From: an uncultured Ruminococcus sp.
GTDB lineage: Bacteria > Bacillota > Clostridia > Oscillospirales > Ruminococcaceae
Length of the DNA: 59,387 bases
Assembly: GCF_902762735.1 (NCBI RefSeq)
Contig: NZ_CACWPP010000013.1
Coordinates: 1 to 59,387 of the forward strand
Direction of reading: 5' to 3'
Positions within the stretch are counted from its first letter, which is position 1. Every line of letters starts with the position of its first letter. This document shows positions 42,177 through 52,088 of the stretch, one piece after another. Below the pieces are notes generated by a model. It searched no databases and had not been told where the DNA came from. It saw nothing but the letters and a program-made list of their open reading frames with translations. The translations under genes and the position numbers were made by a program.

Positions 42177-43004
42177 ATGAAAAAGAAATGGCTGATTTTC
42201 GGGCTGATGCTGCCTGCGATGCTTCTTTTCGGCTGTGGTAACAGCGACAGCTACAACAGCAAAAAGCACATCAGCGCCGCCGTAGAACACATGAACGAAA
42301 AGTACGGCATGAAGTTCACATTCGCTGACAGCAACACGCAGGTCGGTTCGGGAAATGTTTTCGGTCAGCACGGCGGGTATGTGAACATACTTGTCACCTG
42401 TGACGAGATGCCGGGCAAGACCATACAGGTGTTCAGCGGCAGCGGCGAAAAGTTTTACGATGACCTCATCTGCGTGAAGTACGAAGATCGGGCGCGGCAG
42501 GAGATAGCCGACCTTGCGCAGAGCATATACGGCGGCGATAAACCGCATGTTATGATATTTTCACGCAGCAGCTCAAGGCTGACCGACAGGGAACTGCCTG
42601 CCGATGCCGCTTATGATGACATGCTGCGTTCAGGTGCGCTGGGTTGGGTGGAGATATGCGTCGATGACAGGGAGGACGAACTCGCGAAGTACCGCACACT
42701 CGTCCGCAAAATGATGGACATGGGCATCAACTGTCAGCCGACAGTTTACCACTTTACCGATGACAGCGAGTATAGTGCGCTTGATAAGTACACATCTGCG
42801 CTTAGTATCGGCTATGAGAAAAAGTGCGGGCAGATACGCCTGAAAGGGGGCGAACCTCTCCTTAGCGAGGCGTTTGACGGTATGCTGAAGATAAACGGCG
42901 ACAACATCAGTGCCGATGTCCCTCTTGCACCTGCGGCAGGCGAAACTGCCGATATGTATGCAGAGTATTTTATGACCCGCGAAGAGACCGAAAATAAGCA
43001 GTAA
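42177..43004 (+). CDS. putative lipoprotein of unknown function, 275 aa
   Basis: The signal peptide has lipobox AMLLFGC (Cys20). The mature part starts with a Ser/Asn linker, then a soluble alpha/beta region (HISAAVEHMNEKYGMKFTFA, HGGYVNILVTCDEMPG, ALDKYTSALSIGYEKK). No domain was recognised. AAAGGAAG precedes the ATG. It sits 12 nt upstream of a GNAT acetyltransferase gene and probably shares its transcript. Confidence 0.75.
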   Translation: MKKKWLIFGLMLPAMLLFGCGNSDSYNSKKHISAAVEHMNEKYGMKFTFADSNTQVGSGNVFGQHGGYVNILVTCDEMPGKTIQVFSGSGEKFYDDLICVKYEDRARQEIADLAQSIYGGDKPHVMIFSRSSSRLTDRELPADAAYDDMLRSGALGWVEICVDDREDELAKYRTLVRKMMDMGINCQPTVYHFTDDSEYSALDKYTSALSIGYEKKCGQIRLKGGEPLLSEAFDGMLKINGDNISADVPLAPAAGETADMYAEYFMTREETENKQ

Positions 43005-43016
43005 GGAGAATTGACA

Positions 43017-43514
43017 ATGATACTTCGTCAGTATGAAAGCAAGGACGGCACAGCCATAGCAGGCTGGATAAGAAATATCGAGGAGCTTTATAACTGGTCG
43101 GCAGACAGGTATTGCAAATTCCCGCTGACGGGCAGTGACATCGACGAGAACTATGCGCCCATGCTGTCAGCAGGGAAGTTCTTCCCGCTCACTGCTGTCA
43201 GAGATGACGGACGCATCGCGGGGCATTTTATAATAAGGTATCCCGATAAGTCAGATGAAAGCACAGTGCGTTTCGGCTTTGTTATAGTAGACCCCGCACT
43301 GAGGGGGCAGGGCAGGGGCAGTGAGATGCTAAGGCTGGGCATAGAGTATGTCAGGCAGAATTTCTCTGCGAGAAGGATAGATCTCGGCGTTTTTGCCGAT
43401 AATGTCAGCGCCGCCCGCTGTTACGGTGCGGTGGGATTTACGGAGTTTGGCAGGGAGATGTTCCCCATGCCCGCAGGTGAGCGCGAGTGCATACTGATGG
43501 AGCTGATGCTTTGA
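43017..43514 (+). CDS. GNAT-family N-acetyltransferase
   Basis: The 165-aa acetyltransferase has the acetyl-CoA loop motif A as VDPALRGQGRGSEMLRLGIEY followed by ARRIDLGVFADNVSAARCYGAVGF, the classical motif B. The substrate is unknown. ATG 43017 is chosen with AAGGAGA 8 nt upstream; a TTG at 43011 lies too close to that site. It ends one base before the convergent AraC gene. Confidence 0.9.
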   Translation: MILRQYESKDGTAIAGWIRNIEELYNWSADRYCKFPLTGSDIDENYAPMLSAGKFFPLTAVRDDGRIAGHFIIRYPDKSDESTVRFGFVIVDPALRGQGRGSEMLRLGIEYVRQNFSARRIDLGVFADNVSAARCYGAVGFTEFGREMFPMPAGERECILMELML

Positions 43515-43515
43515 A

Positions 43516-44310
43516 CTAACGCCTGTACCCGCCCGACCTCACCCTGTATTCGGAGGGCGTGACACCCGTGCGCTGTTTGAACTGCCGCATAAAATGTATG
43601 TCAGATGAATAGCCGCACATTCTTGCAATATGTGTAACAGTGTAATCCGTAGAACCGAGCAGGTATTTCGCATGCTCGGTCCTTCCTGTTATAACGTCAT
43701 TTATGGGCGTGACCCCGAACATCTTCTTGTAAAGGTGCTGGAATGACGAGCGGCTCATGGTAAGCTCGTGCGCCAGTCCGTCAACGTTCCATTCGTGGGC
43801 GGGGTCGTTGTATATCTTGGTGCGCAGTATCGACATTTTCTCATACAGACTGCCTGTGCCGACGTTTGCCGACATGTTTATCTTCTCGCTGAGTTTGAGG
43901 AAAAACAGCTTTATCAGCAGGTCTGCCGAATCGGTCTTGTAGAGGTTGTCCGAGTATTTCTCGTGACACATCATGCTGACGAAAACCGATAATTCCGCGA
44001 TGCTCTCCAGCTTTAACGGCGTGTCGAACGGTATATCCAGCGCCGCAAGGAACTGCTCATCAGCACCGCTTTCGGGCATGAAATGGAACCAGTCGTTGCC
44101 GAACTGCGGACCTGCCGCACGGTAGTACTGCGGTGAACCCAGCCTGTACAGTATAACAGAATTCTCCTCTGCCGCGACTTCTTTGCCGTCAAATTCAAAC
44201 AGCCCCGCTGTCTTTAAAAGTATCATCAAATAGTCGCCCGAACCTTCAGGTCTGCTGATAAAAAAGTCAGCATCGTGAAAGTGGTTGTATCCGACGTTCG
44301 TTATCTTCAT
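43516..44310 (-). CDS. AraC-family regulator of the GH51-GH5 operon
   Basis: The 264-aa regulator has an N-terminal cupin-like sensing domain (about 1-150: MKITNVGYNHFHDADFF, RPEGSGDYLMILL) and a C-terminal pair of AraC helix-turn-helix motifs (WNVDGLAHELTMSRSSFQHL; VTHIARMCGYSSDIHFMRQFKQRTGVTPSEY). It is divergent from the arabinofuranosidase and shares an 18-bp inverted repeat operator with it. It is paralogous to the AraC gene at 52089-52880. Start 44310 is chosen over 44319 for ribosome-site spacing. Confidence 0.9.
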   Translation of the reverse strand: MKITNVGYNHFHDADFFISRPEGSGDYLMILLKTAGLFEFDGKEVAAEENSVILYRLGSPQYYRAAGPQFGNDWFHFMPESGADEQFLAALDIPFDTPLKLESIAELSVFVSMMCHEKYSDNLYKTDSADLLIKLFFLKLSEKINMSANVGTGSLYEKMSILRTKIYNDPAHEWNVDGLAHELTMSRSSFQHLYKKMFGVTPINDVITGRTEHAKYLLGSTDYTVTHIARMCGYSSDIHFMRQFKQRTGVTPSEYRVRSGGYRR

Positions 44311-44380
44311 ATCATACACCTCCTTTTATAATATTGTAACCTATCCCGCGAAGGACTGCAATATCATATTCTGTAAAAAC

Positions 44381-44467
44381 ACTAACATATCCTGCAAAAA
44401 TTATGCGGCTTTCAGGACAAAGCACGCAGAAAATTTGCAGGATATGTTAGTATAATTGCATTATAAT
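44381..44467. promoter_or_regulatory. divergent AraC operator and promoter region
   Basis: ACTAACATATCCTGCAAA (44381-44398) and TTTGCAGGATATGTTAGT (44434-44451) are perfect 18-bp inverted repeats 35 bp apart. The right arm abuts TATAAT (44451-44456, with another at 44462-44467) for the plus operon, which has no good -35 box, as expected for activator dependence. The left arm faces the regulator's own gene. Confidence 0.75.
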
Positions 44468-44511
44468 ATATTGAAGTATCATCTGAAATGGAGTACAATA
44501 TTAAAAATGAA

Positions 44512-44579
44512 CTCCCAATTTTGATGTGTATTGCTGATTATACAAAATGGCTGTTCTTAATACACAACCAAATTGGGAT
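44512..44579. repeat. palindromic element type A, copy A3 (central hairpin absent)
   Basis: The ends match A1/A2, but the sequence between GGCTGTTCTT and AATACACAACC lacks the GC-rich hairpin. It is followed after 8 bp by B6, the same A-then-B order as A1-B1. Confidence 0.85.
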
Positions 44580-44587
44580 AAAATGAA

Positions 44588-46251
<1,664 letters not shown>

Positions 46252-46259
46252 GGTGCTTT

Positions 46260-47477
46260 ATGAAGAATTTTCGTGTACTTTCATTTGCGGCGGCGCTGAT
46301 AGTCTCGGCGGCTGTGCTGACCTCCTGCGGAAAGGCTGAGGGCGGCAGTTCATCAGATACCGCCGAAAGCAAGGCAGAAAGCGTATCTTCTGCCGCAGAA
46401 GAACAGCCGCAGACAGCCGAAAAGCCCGACCTCGCCCGAAGCGGAGATATGCGCGGCATGACTCCCGCCGAGCTGGTGGCTGACATGAAAACAGGCTGGA
46501 ATTTGGGCAACACCCTCGATGCAACAGGCGGCGCAGGTGTAAGCTCCGAAACTTCGTGGGGCAACCCCGCCACCACCAAAGAGATGATAGATGCCGTAAA
46601 AGCAGGCGGCTTCGATATGATACGCATACCCATCACATGGGGCGGTCATATGGGGGCAGCACCCGACTATACCGTTGACGAAGAATGGTTCGGCCGTGTG
46701 CAGGAAGTGGTCAACTACGCCTACGACAACGATATGTATGTGATAATCAACTCTCACCACGAAGAGGACTGGCGCATACCCGATAACGCCCATATCGACG
46801 CGGTCGATGAGCAGGTGGGTGCGCTCTGGGGACAGATAGCCGAGCGTTTCAAAGATTACGGCGATCACCTGATATTCGAGGGGCTGAACGAACCCCGCGT
46901 CAAGAACGGTACTAACGAGTGGAACGGCGGCACCGAAGAGGGCAGACGATGCCTTGACAGGCTCAATCAGACTTTCGTTGATGCTGTACGGGCAACAGGC
47001 GGCAATAATGAAAGCAGACTGCTTCTGGTGACGACTTTTGCTTCTTCCTGCGTTAAAGCCGCCATCAGCGATGTGGCGATACCCGATGACAAGAACATAG
47101 CTTTCTCGATACATGCATACACTCCCTACGCTTTTACCTACAATGCCAACGCCGACTGGGAACTTTTCGACTGGGACGGCTCTCACGACGGTGAGATAGA
47201 CAACATGTTCTACGACCTTAAAGAGGCTTTCCTCGATAAGGGCATACCCGTCATAATAACCGAGTACGGCGCTGTCAATAAAGATTTCAACGATGAAGAG
47301 ATAGCCAAGTGGCTGACCCACTATCTGGGCACAGCGAAGTCGCTGGGCATACCCTGCGTCTGGTGGGATAACGGCTACTACCTGTCAGGCAACGAGCTTT
47401 TCGGCTTGTTTGACCGCAAGGACTGCGACTGGTTCAGCAAGACCGAACTTGATGCCATAATGAAAGTTTACGAATAA
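46260..47477 (+). CDS. GH5 endoglucanase-like lipoprotein
   Basis: The 405-aa surface enzyme has lipobox VLTSC (Cys23), a Ser/Glu/Ala linker (to about 72) and a GH5 catalytic domain. Motifs are GWNLGNTLDATGG, TSWGNPATTKEMIDAV, IRIPITWGGH, HHEEDW, the acid/base Glu211 in GLNEPR and the nucleophile Glu335 in IITEYGAVNK; VWWDNGYY is near the end. It has neither dockerin nor CBM, so it is tethered to the membrane instead of the cellulosome. It shares many motifs with the dockerin GH5 at 53222. Confidence 0.93.
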   Translation: MKNFRVLSFAAALIVSAAVLTSCGKAEGGSSSDTAESKAESVSSAAEEQPQTAEKPDLARSGDMRGMTPAELVADMKTGWNLGNTLDATGGAGVSSETSWGNPATTKEMIDAVKAGGFDMIRIPITWGGHMGAAPDYTVDEEWFGRVQEVVNYAYDNDMYVIINSHHEEDWRIPDNAHIDAVDEQVGALWGQIAERFKDYGDHLIFEGLNEPRVKNGTNEWNGGTEEGRRCLDRLNQTFVDAVRATGGNNESRLLLVTTFASSCVKAAISDVAIPDDKNIAFSIHAYTPYAFTYNANADWELFDWDGSHDGEIDNMFYDLKEAFLDKGIPVIITEYGAVNKDFNDEEIAKWLTHYLGTAKSLGIPCVWWDNGYYLSGNELFGLFDRKDCDWFSKTELDAIMKVYE

Positions 47478-47484
47478 AGCAAAG

Positions 47485-47520
47485 CGGCACTCGCCATTAT
47501 CGGTGAGTGCCGTTCATTTT
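47485..47520. terminator. bidirectional terminator between GH5 and ABC permease genes
   Basis: CGGCACTC/GAGTGCCG stem, T-rich tail to the right, and AAAG to the left. Confidence 0.7.
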
Positions 47521-49060
47521 ATCTGTAACTTTCTGTGTACGATTCTTCCAGTATCTTGCTCAGTTCACTGCAAAACTCTTCAAATTCGGTGTCATCGGTC
47601 ATCGGGAAGCAAGCACTGTATTTGAGGCTGCCTTCTTCACCGATAGTTACATATATACTATGATGCTTATTGTATGATATCTCGTTTGTATGCTGAGAAT
47701 TGGTCAATATTATGATAAAATTGCCGATATTGCGGTCTTTGAGGTTGTAATAACGGTCGATCAGAGCATTTATATCTTCAACTGCCTGCTTTGCTTCTTC
47801 AGGGGTGCAGTTTGCGGGTATCGTAATGCCTTTTGAGTATGTTTTATCTTCTGTTCTGTAATCATTTTCAAAATGTCTGGTACTATCGTGTTTTGTGACC
47901 CCTGATGAGTAGCTGATGTTGGAGCAGGTGGCGGAAATATCAATTAATTTTTCGTCATTCACATGGTATCTCACTTTGTAGTAGCCAAAACCGCCCGTGA
48001 AGTATGCCGCGCCCATTATCAGTACGAATACAGCCAGTGCAGCCGCATATTTGCCTATCCATATGACGAACTTTAGCGGGGTTATCTTCGCCCTTGCCAG
48101 TATTATGCGTATCACAATGCAGATTATCAGCGCAGCGGTGAGTCCTATCGACCAGCCGCCCGTGTATACGAATACGAAGAACAGCGTTGTCAGCCCCGTG
48201 AACATGAACAGTTCAAGGAATAAGCCGTACACGATGGGCTTGCCCACATGTCTGCCGTCACGTCTGCGGTATATGAAGTATGCGGCAAATATGGTCGCAA
48301 AACTCATAAGCAGGTTTGCAAGGATATACGGCATTGTTGCGCCTATACCTGTACTATTTTCCTCAAGAGCTGTCAGTATCAGTCCGCCGAACATATATAA
48401 AGGATTAATGTTGAAAGAATATGTGTTGTCAACGCCCGAGAAACCTATTATCGCTTCTCTGAAAAACAACATCGGAAGTATGCTGATGCAGCCTCCCATT
48501 ATTATCGAGGTGTATATGCCCTCAGCCTTAGCGCCGCAGCAGCTCATGCAGAAGATGCTCACGCTGTCAACGAACAGAGCCAGAGCCACCGTCACCAGCT
48601 GGAAACGCACGATATAGCCCATCACATCAAAGCCGCTCTCTTTTGTACTGCCTATGAGTATCACCGCGATTCCCGCCGCCAGTATGGGCAGTATGTGCAG
48701 CTTGAACACCGCCAGCAGTTTTGAGAGATACCTCTCTTTTGCATTCATCGGCAGTGACAGCTGTATATCTGCATTCTGCTTTGAAGTCAGGTCACTGAAC
48801 ACGCCATGCACCGCAAAAAGCCCGAAGCACGCCGCCAAAAGCATCAGGAACGCACCGAAGATGCCTTCAAAAGTAGCGTATCTTTGCAGATCAATACCAC
48901 CGCCGTAAGCATTATCTGTCAGGTTCTTGACCTTGTAATCTTTTATCTCAAACAGCGCTCCGACTATCGTAAGTATCAGCAGTATCAGTCGTATCTTTTT
49001 TCTGTTGCGGCATTCCGCTTTTGAGGCAAGCTCAATTTTCTTTAAGTATGTCTGCGCCAT
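47519..49060 (-). CDS. ABC transporter permease of a YtrA-type operon
   Basis: The 513-aa integral membrane protein has around eleven hydrophobic segments (e.g. ILPILAAGIAVILIGST, LVTVALALFVDSVSIFCM, IYTSIIMGGCISILPMLFF), an extracytoplasmic C-terminal region of about 130 residues and no recognised family motif beyond ABC-2-like topology. Its start overlaps the ATPase gene by 29 nt. The GntR-ATPase-permease order is that of YtrABC-type exporters responding to wall-active peptides; that role is inference. Confidence 0.82.
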   Translation of the reverse strand: MAQTYLKKIELASKAECRNRKKIRLILLILTIVGALFEIKDYKVKNLTDNAYGGGIDLQRYATFEGIFGAFLMLLAACFGLFAVHGVFSDLTSKQNADIQLSLPMNAKERYLSKLLAVFKLHILPILAAGIAVILIGSTKESGFDVMGYIVRFQLVTVALALFVDSVSIFCMSCCGAKAEGIYTSIIMGGCISILPMLFFREAIIGFSGVDNTYSFNINPLYMFGGLILTALEENSTGIGATMPYILANLLMSFATIFAAYFIYRRRDGRHVGKPIVYGLFLELFMFTGLTTLFFVFVYTGGWSIGLTAALIICIVIRIILARAKITPLKFVIWIGKYAAALAVFVLIMGAAYFTGGFGYYKVRYHVNDEKLIDISATCSNISYSSGVTKHDSTRHFENDYRTEDKTYSKGITIPANCTPEEAKQAVEDINALIDRYYNLKDRNIGNFIIILTNSQHTNEISYNKHHSIYVTIGEEGSLKYSACFPMTDDTEFEEFCSELSKILEESYTESYR

Positions 49061-49964
49061 AGCCCCGCACCTCCAGCTCGTATATGAATATCTCCTCTAA
49101 TGTCAGCGGCACTGCCTCCAGCAGTATGGGCGAAAGACCTTTCAGCTTTGCCAGACAATCCTCTGCGCCGCCGCGCACTATCATCTGTGCCACACTGCCC
49201 AGTGTCGAGAACTGCATTACCTCCAGCCCTGCCGCTTCTGCCATTTCTTTTGTCATCTGTCTGCTGCCGAGCGAGGTCTGCAATTTGCAGAAGCCGCTCT
49301 TTATCTCGTCTACCTCGCCCGCGAATATCAGATGCCCCTGATGTATCAGCATCGCCCTGTCGCAAAGTTCATTTATCTCCGCCACATTATGGGAAGATAC
49401 TATCATCGCCGCATCTCTGTCCATAAGTTCATCGACTATCATGGTCTTGATTATCTTGCGCATCGCAGGGTCGAGACCGTCAAAGGCTTCATCAAGCATT
49501 ATGTATTTGGTCTTGCAGCTGAGCGCCGCCACCACCACTGCCTGACGCTTCATGCCCTTAGAAAACTGCGACATGCGCTTGTTCTGCGGCAGTGACAGCT
49601 TTTCTGTCAGCCTGTCGAATACTTCCTCCGAGAACTGCGGGTAGTAGCATTTGTAGTAGTTTTTCAGGTCTTTCAGCGTGTATGTCGAATACTGTATCGT
49701 TTCATCATTCACGAAGAAGATGTTGCCCTTTGCTTCGGGGTCGTCAAATACTTCTCTGCCGTCTATCTTTATACTGCCCTCAGTGCATGGGTATACACCG
49801 CACATCAGTCGCATCAGCGTGCTTTTGCCCGCACCGTTCGACCCCAGAAAACCGTATATGCAGCTTTCGGGTATGTTGATGCTCACTACGTCAAGTGCCG
49901 TGAAGTCCTCTTTTTCACCCTTGTTCTTTTCAAACTTCATGGTGACATTGTTTATCTCTATCAT
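49032..49964 (-). CDS. ABC transporter ATP-binding protein of a YtrA-type operon
   Basis: The 310-aa ATPase has Walker A GFLGSNGAGKSTLMRL, a signature variant SQFSKGMKRQAVVVAAL, Walker B YIMLDEAFDGLDP and switch His VSSHNVAE. LSKGM-type signatures are usual for the ABC-2/YtrB group. The C-terminal extension (about 225-310) is typical for drug/antibiotic exporters. It is co-transcribed with the GntR gene, whose stop overlaps its start by one base. Confidence 0.92.
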   Translation of the reverse strand: MIEINNVTMKFEKNKGEKEDFTALDVVSINIPESCIYGFLGSNGAGKSTLMRLMCGVYPCTEGSIKIDGREVFDDPEAKGNIFFVNDETIQYSTYTLKDLKNYYKCYYPQFSEEVFDRLTEKLSLPQNKRMSQFSKGMKRQAVVVAALSCKTKYIMLDEAFDGLDPAMRKIIKTMIVDELMDRDAAMIVSSHNVAEINELCDRAMLIHQGHLIFAGEVDEIKSGFCKLQTSLGSRQMTKEMAEAAGLEVMQFSTLGSVAQMIVRGGAEDCLAKLKGLSPILLEAVPLTLEEIFIYELEVRGYGADILKEN

Positions 49965-50335
49965 CAGTTGTCCTCCTTACCTGAGCTGACTGCCGCATCA
50001 TCGACCCGCTGTTTCAGTTCATCAGCGGTGACACCCGCCCTGAGCGCCGCCATCGCCGCCGCATCGAATGCCTCGAACAGCTTCTTTTCTATGTGACCTT
50101 TCTGCTTTGCCACAAAACATCCCTTACCCGCCACCGAATAGATTATGCCGTCATGTTCGAGCCTGCTGTAAGCCTTAGCCACCGTGTTCGGATTCAGTCC
50201 CAGCTCTTTTGCAAGCGTCCGCGCACCGGGAAGTTTGTCGTTCTCTTTCAGCGCCCCGCTGCCTATCAGTTCCGAAAAGCCTTTGCATATCTGTTCGTAA
50301 ATGGGTATCCTGCCTGTCAGGTCTATGTTTATCAA
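49964..50335 (-). CDS. GntR-family regulator, YtrA type
   Basis: The 123-aa repressor has a winged helix (NIDLTGRIPIYEQICKGFSE, KLPGARTLAKELGLNPNTVAKAYSRLEHDGII, AGKGCFVA) and a short helical dimerisation tail, the YtrA subfamily layout. Start is TTG 50335, with GAGGAGG 7 nt upstream; the open frame runs back into the tandem repeats but carries only repeat-derived residues. It should control the operon through sites near 51710-51735. Confidence 0.88.
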   Translation of the reverse strand: MINIDLTGRIPIYEQICKGFSELIGSGALKENDKLPGARTLAKELGLNPNTVAKAYSRLEHDGIIYSVAGKGCFVAKQKGHIEKKLFEAFDAAAMAALRAGVTADELKQRVDDAAVSSGKEDN

Positions 50336-50400
50336 GAGCTTTCCTCCTCTCGTCATATGTCTTGTTATCTCTTTGTTTTTTTGTGACTGTCCCGCGCAAA

Positions 50401-50815
50401 CACCGTCCCGAACAGCCTTTCGGCAGGCATTGATGACAGTCGGCGTTATTCTTCGCGCGGCTATCCCGCTTACGCACCGTCCCGAACAGCCTTTCGGCAG
50501 GCATTGATGACAGTCGGCGTTATTCTTCGCGCGGCTATCCCGCTTATGCACCGTCCGAACAGCCTTACAGCAGGCATTAACGACAGTCGGCGTTATTCTT
50601 CGCACGGTTATCCCGCTTACGCACCGTCCCGAACAGCCTTTCAGCAGGCATTGATGACAGTCGGCGTTATTCTTCGCGCGGCTATCCCGCTTACACACCG
50701 TCCCGAACAGCCTTTCAGCAGAATTTATGACAGTCGGCGTTATTCTTCGCGCGGTTATCCCGCTTACGCACCGTCCCGAACAGCCTTTCAGCAGGCATTA
50801 ACGATAATTGCCGTT
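50401..50815. repeat. tandem array of six 74-bp repeats
   Basis: A 74-bp unit starting CACCGTCCCGAACAGCC recurs at 50401, 50475, 50549, 50622, 50696 and 50769 (periods 74, 74, 73, 74, 73). Each unit holds GCTATCCCGCTTACGCACC, close to the type B element end. The period is not a multiple of three and frames break, so it is not coding. It lies in the transcribed leader between the 43-aa ORF and the GntR gene. Confidence 0.92.
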
Positions 50816-50979
50816 TTTCTTTGTTTGCCGTCATTCTCGGCGGCGTTACGTGGGAAAGTCATACTTTTTCTCCTGCGCAAGCACGAACAGCATATATATC
50901 TCTGTTATGCCGCGCCGCCGCAGATACAGCCCCCCTTATCTCTTTATTCGGGTCTTATACACGTAATTGCTGATATATG

Positions 50980-51470
50980 TGCCGTCAGCCGCCCCATCTG
51001 CGGCAGGAAACAGCTGACCGCCCCCATGCAAAGCAGTGTGCCAAATGATAACCACACTATCTTTTTCTCTCCGCGCGACTGTCCTGCACCGCTTCACTCA
51101 ACTGCCGCCTTTCCCGAGATTTCCACCATCGGTGCATACCCTGAAATTCATCAGTCGTCAGCCGCCCCATCTGCGGCAGGGAACAGCTGACCGCCCCCAT
51201 GCAAAGCAGTGTGCCAAATGATAACCACACAATCTTTTCCTCTTCGCGCGACTGTCCTGCACCTCTTCACTCAACTGCCGCCTTTCCCGAGATTTTCACC
51301 ATCGGTGCGTACCCTGAAAATTCATAAGTCATCAGCCGCCACATCTGCGGCAGGAAACAGCTGACCACCCCATGCAAAGCAGTGTGCCAAAGAATAACCA
51401 CACCATCTTTTTCTCTCCGCGCGACTGTCCTGCACCGCTTCACTCAACTGCCATCAGCCCGAAAATCTTT
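50980..51470. repeat. tandem array of 173-174-bp repeats, about 2.8 copies
   Basis: TCAGCCGCC marks unit starts at 50985, 51158 and 51332. Each unit has CTGCGGCAGG, GCAAAGCAGTGTGCCAAA, GATAACCACAC and GCGCGACTGTCCTGCACC. The third unit is truncated near 51460. Copies differ by a few percent. GATAACCACA and GTGTGCCAAA again recall the type B element ends. No CRISPR-like spacers exist. Confidence 0.9.
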
Positions 51471-51506
51471 AAGCTGACCTCCTTTCCTGCGGCTGACATT
51501 CTGCGG

Positions 51507-51638
51507 TCATTCGCTTATCGCCTGCTGCGATGCGCCGTCTTTTTTTCTGTTTCTTTCGGTGTCCTGACGATGATCTTTGCCTGCCAGATATACGCATACG
51601 CCCAGCGCACCTATCGCCAGCGATAACAGACCGCTCAT
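51507..51638 (-). CDS. 43-aa single-pass membrane protein leading the YtrA-type operon
   Basis: ATG 51638, preceded by AGGCAGG, opens MSGLLSLAIGALGVCVYLAG, one membrane helix, then a polar, basic tail (KDHRQDTERNRKKDGASQQA) and a stop at 51507. It is the first ORF after the operon promoter (51739-51767). The compact helix-plus-charged-tail form matches small membrane peptides that modulate transporters; nothing more can be said. Confidence 0.6.
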   Translation of the reverse strand: MSGLLSLAIGALGVCVYLAGKDHRQDTERNRKKDGASQQAISE

Positions 51639-51705
51639 GTTGACCTGCCTTTCTGCCCGCGTTTTTGCGGACTGTTTTGTTGTTTCTTTTCATCTGTCCT
51701 ATGTG

Positions 51706-51767
51706 TACCAACTGTATTATCTGTCGTAGTACACTTATAGCATATCACTTGGCAGAAGATTTGTCAA
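51706..51767 (-). promoter_or_regulatory. promoter and GTGTAC operator of the YtrA-type operon
   Basis: On the minus strand TTGACA (51762-51767), 17 nt, TATGCT (51739-51744). Downstream lies GTGTAC-N20-GTACAC (about 51703-51734), a candidate site for the GntR regulator. Confidence 0.65.
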
Positions 51768-51874
51768 CAGTTTCACCATAAATTTGTATAATATAACATT
51801 TTTGAAAGAATAATCAAAAGCAAAATTATGCAAAAGAACCAAATTATCCCGCACTCCGTCCTACCCCACGACAC

Positions 51875-51972
51875 AAAAAAGTGTACCACCCCCATAGTAC
51901 ACCCCCGACTATACCTCTCCCCATAATACACTCCCACCCCCGACTATACCTCTCCACAATAGTACACCCCCC
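51875..51972. repeat. low-complexity C-rich repeats with GTGTAC/GTACAC half sites
   Basis: GTGTACCACCCCCATAGTACAC repeats the GTGTAC-N-GTACAC pattern of the operon operator with a shorter spacer. CGACTATACCTCTCC occurs twice (near 51907 and 51940), and TAGTACACCCCC twice. There is no gene in 51770-52088. Confidence 0.65.
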
Positions 51973-51990
51973 CTTTTACATCCCCCCCAC

Positions 51991-52022
51991 AAAAAAGCGG
52001 AGCGATCCTTTAACCGCTCCGC
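51991..52022 (-). terminator. terminator of the second AraC gene
   Basis: GCGGAGCG/CGCTCCGC 8-bp stem with TTTTTT following on the minus strand. Confidence 0.8.
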
Positions 52023-52088
52023 CCTTTATATTCGTATATATTCGTACAGCCGACACGCAATACCCCGCCCCCGCAAGCAATATTCACC

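Noticed and set aside
50336-50698. N-terminal extension of the GntR frame through the 74-bp repeats
   Set aside because: The residues are repeat translation in shifting frames; a TTG with a strong ribosome site at 50335 fits the family's start.
50401-51470. Possible CRISPR array
   Set aside because: Units are contiguous without unique spacers, the periods are 74 and 174 bp, and no cas genes are present.
51469-51711. 80-aa basic minus ORF overlapping the 43-aa gene
   Set aside because: The Arg/Lys-rich product comes from a shifted frame; the 43-aa frame has a membrane helix and a better ribosome site.
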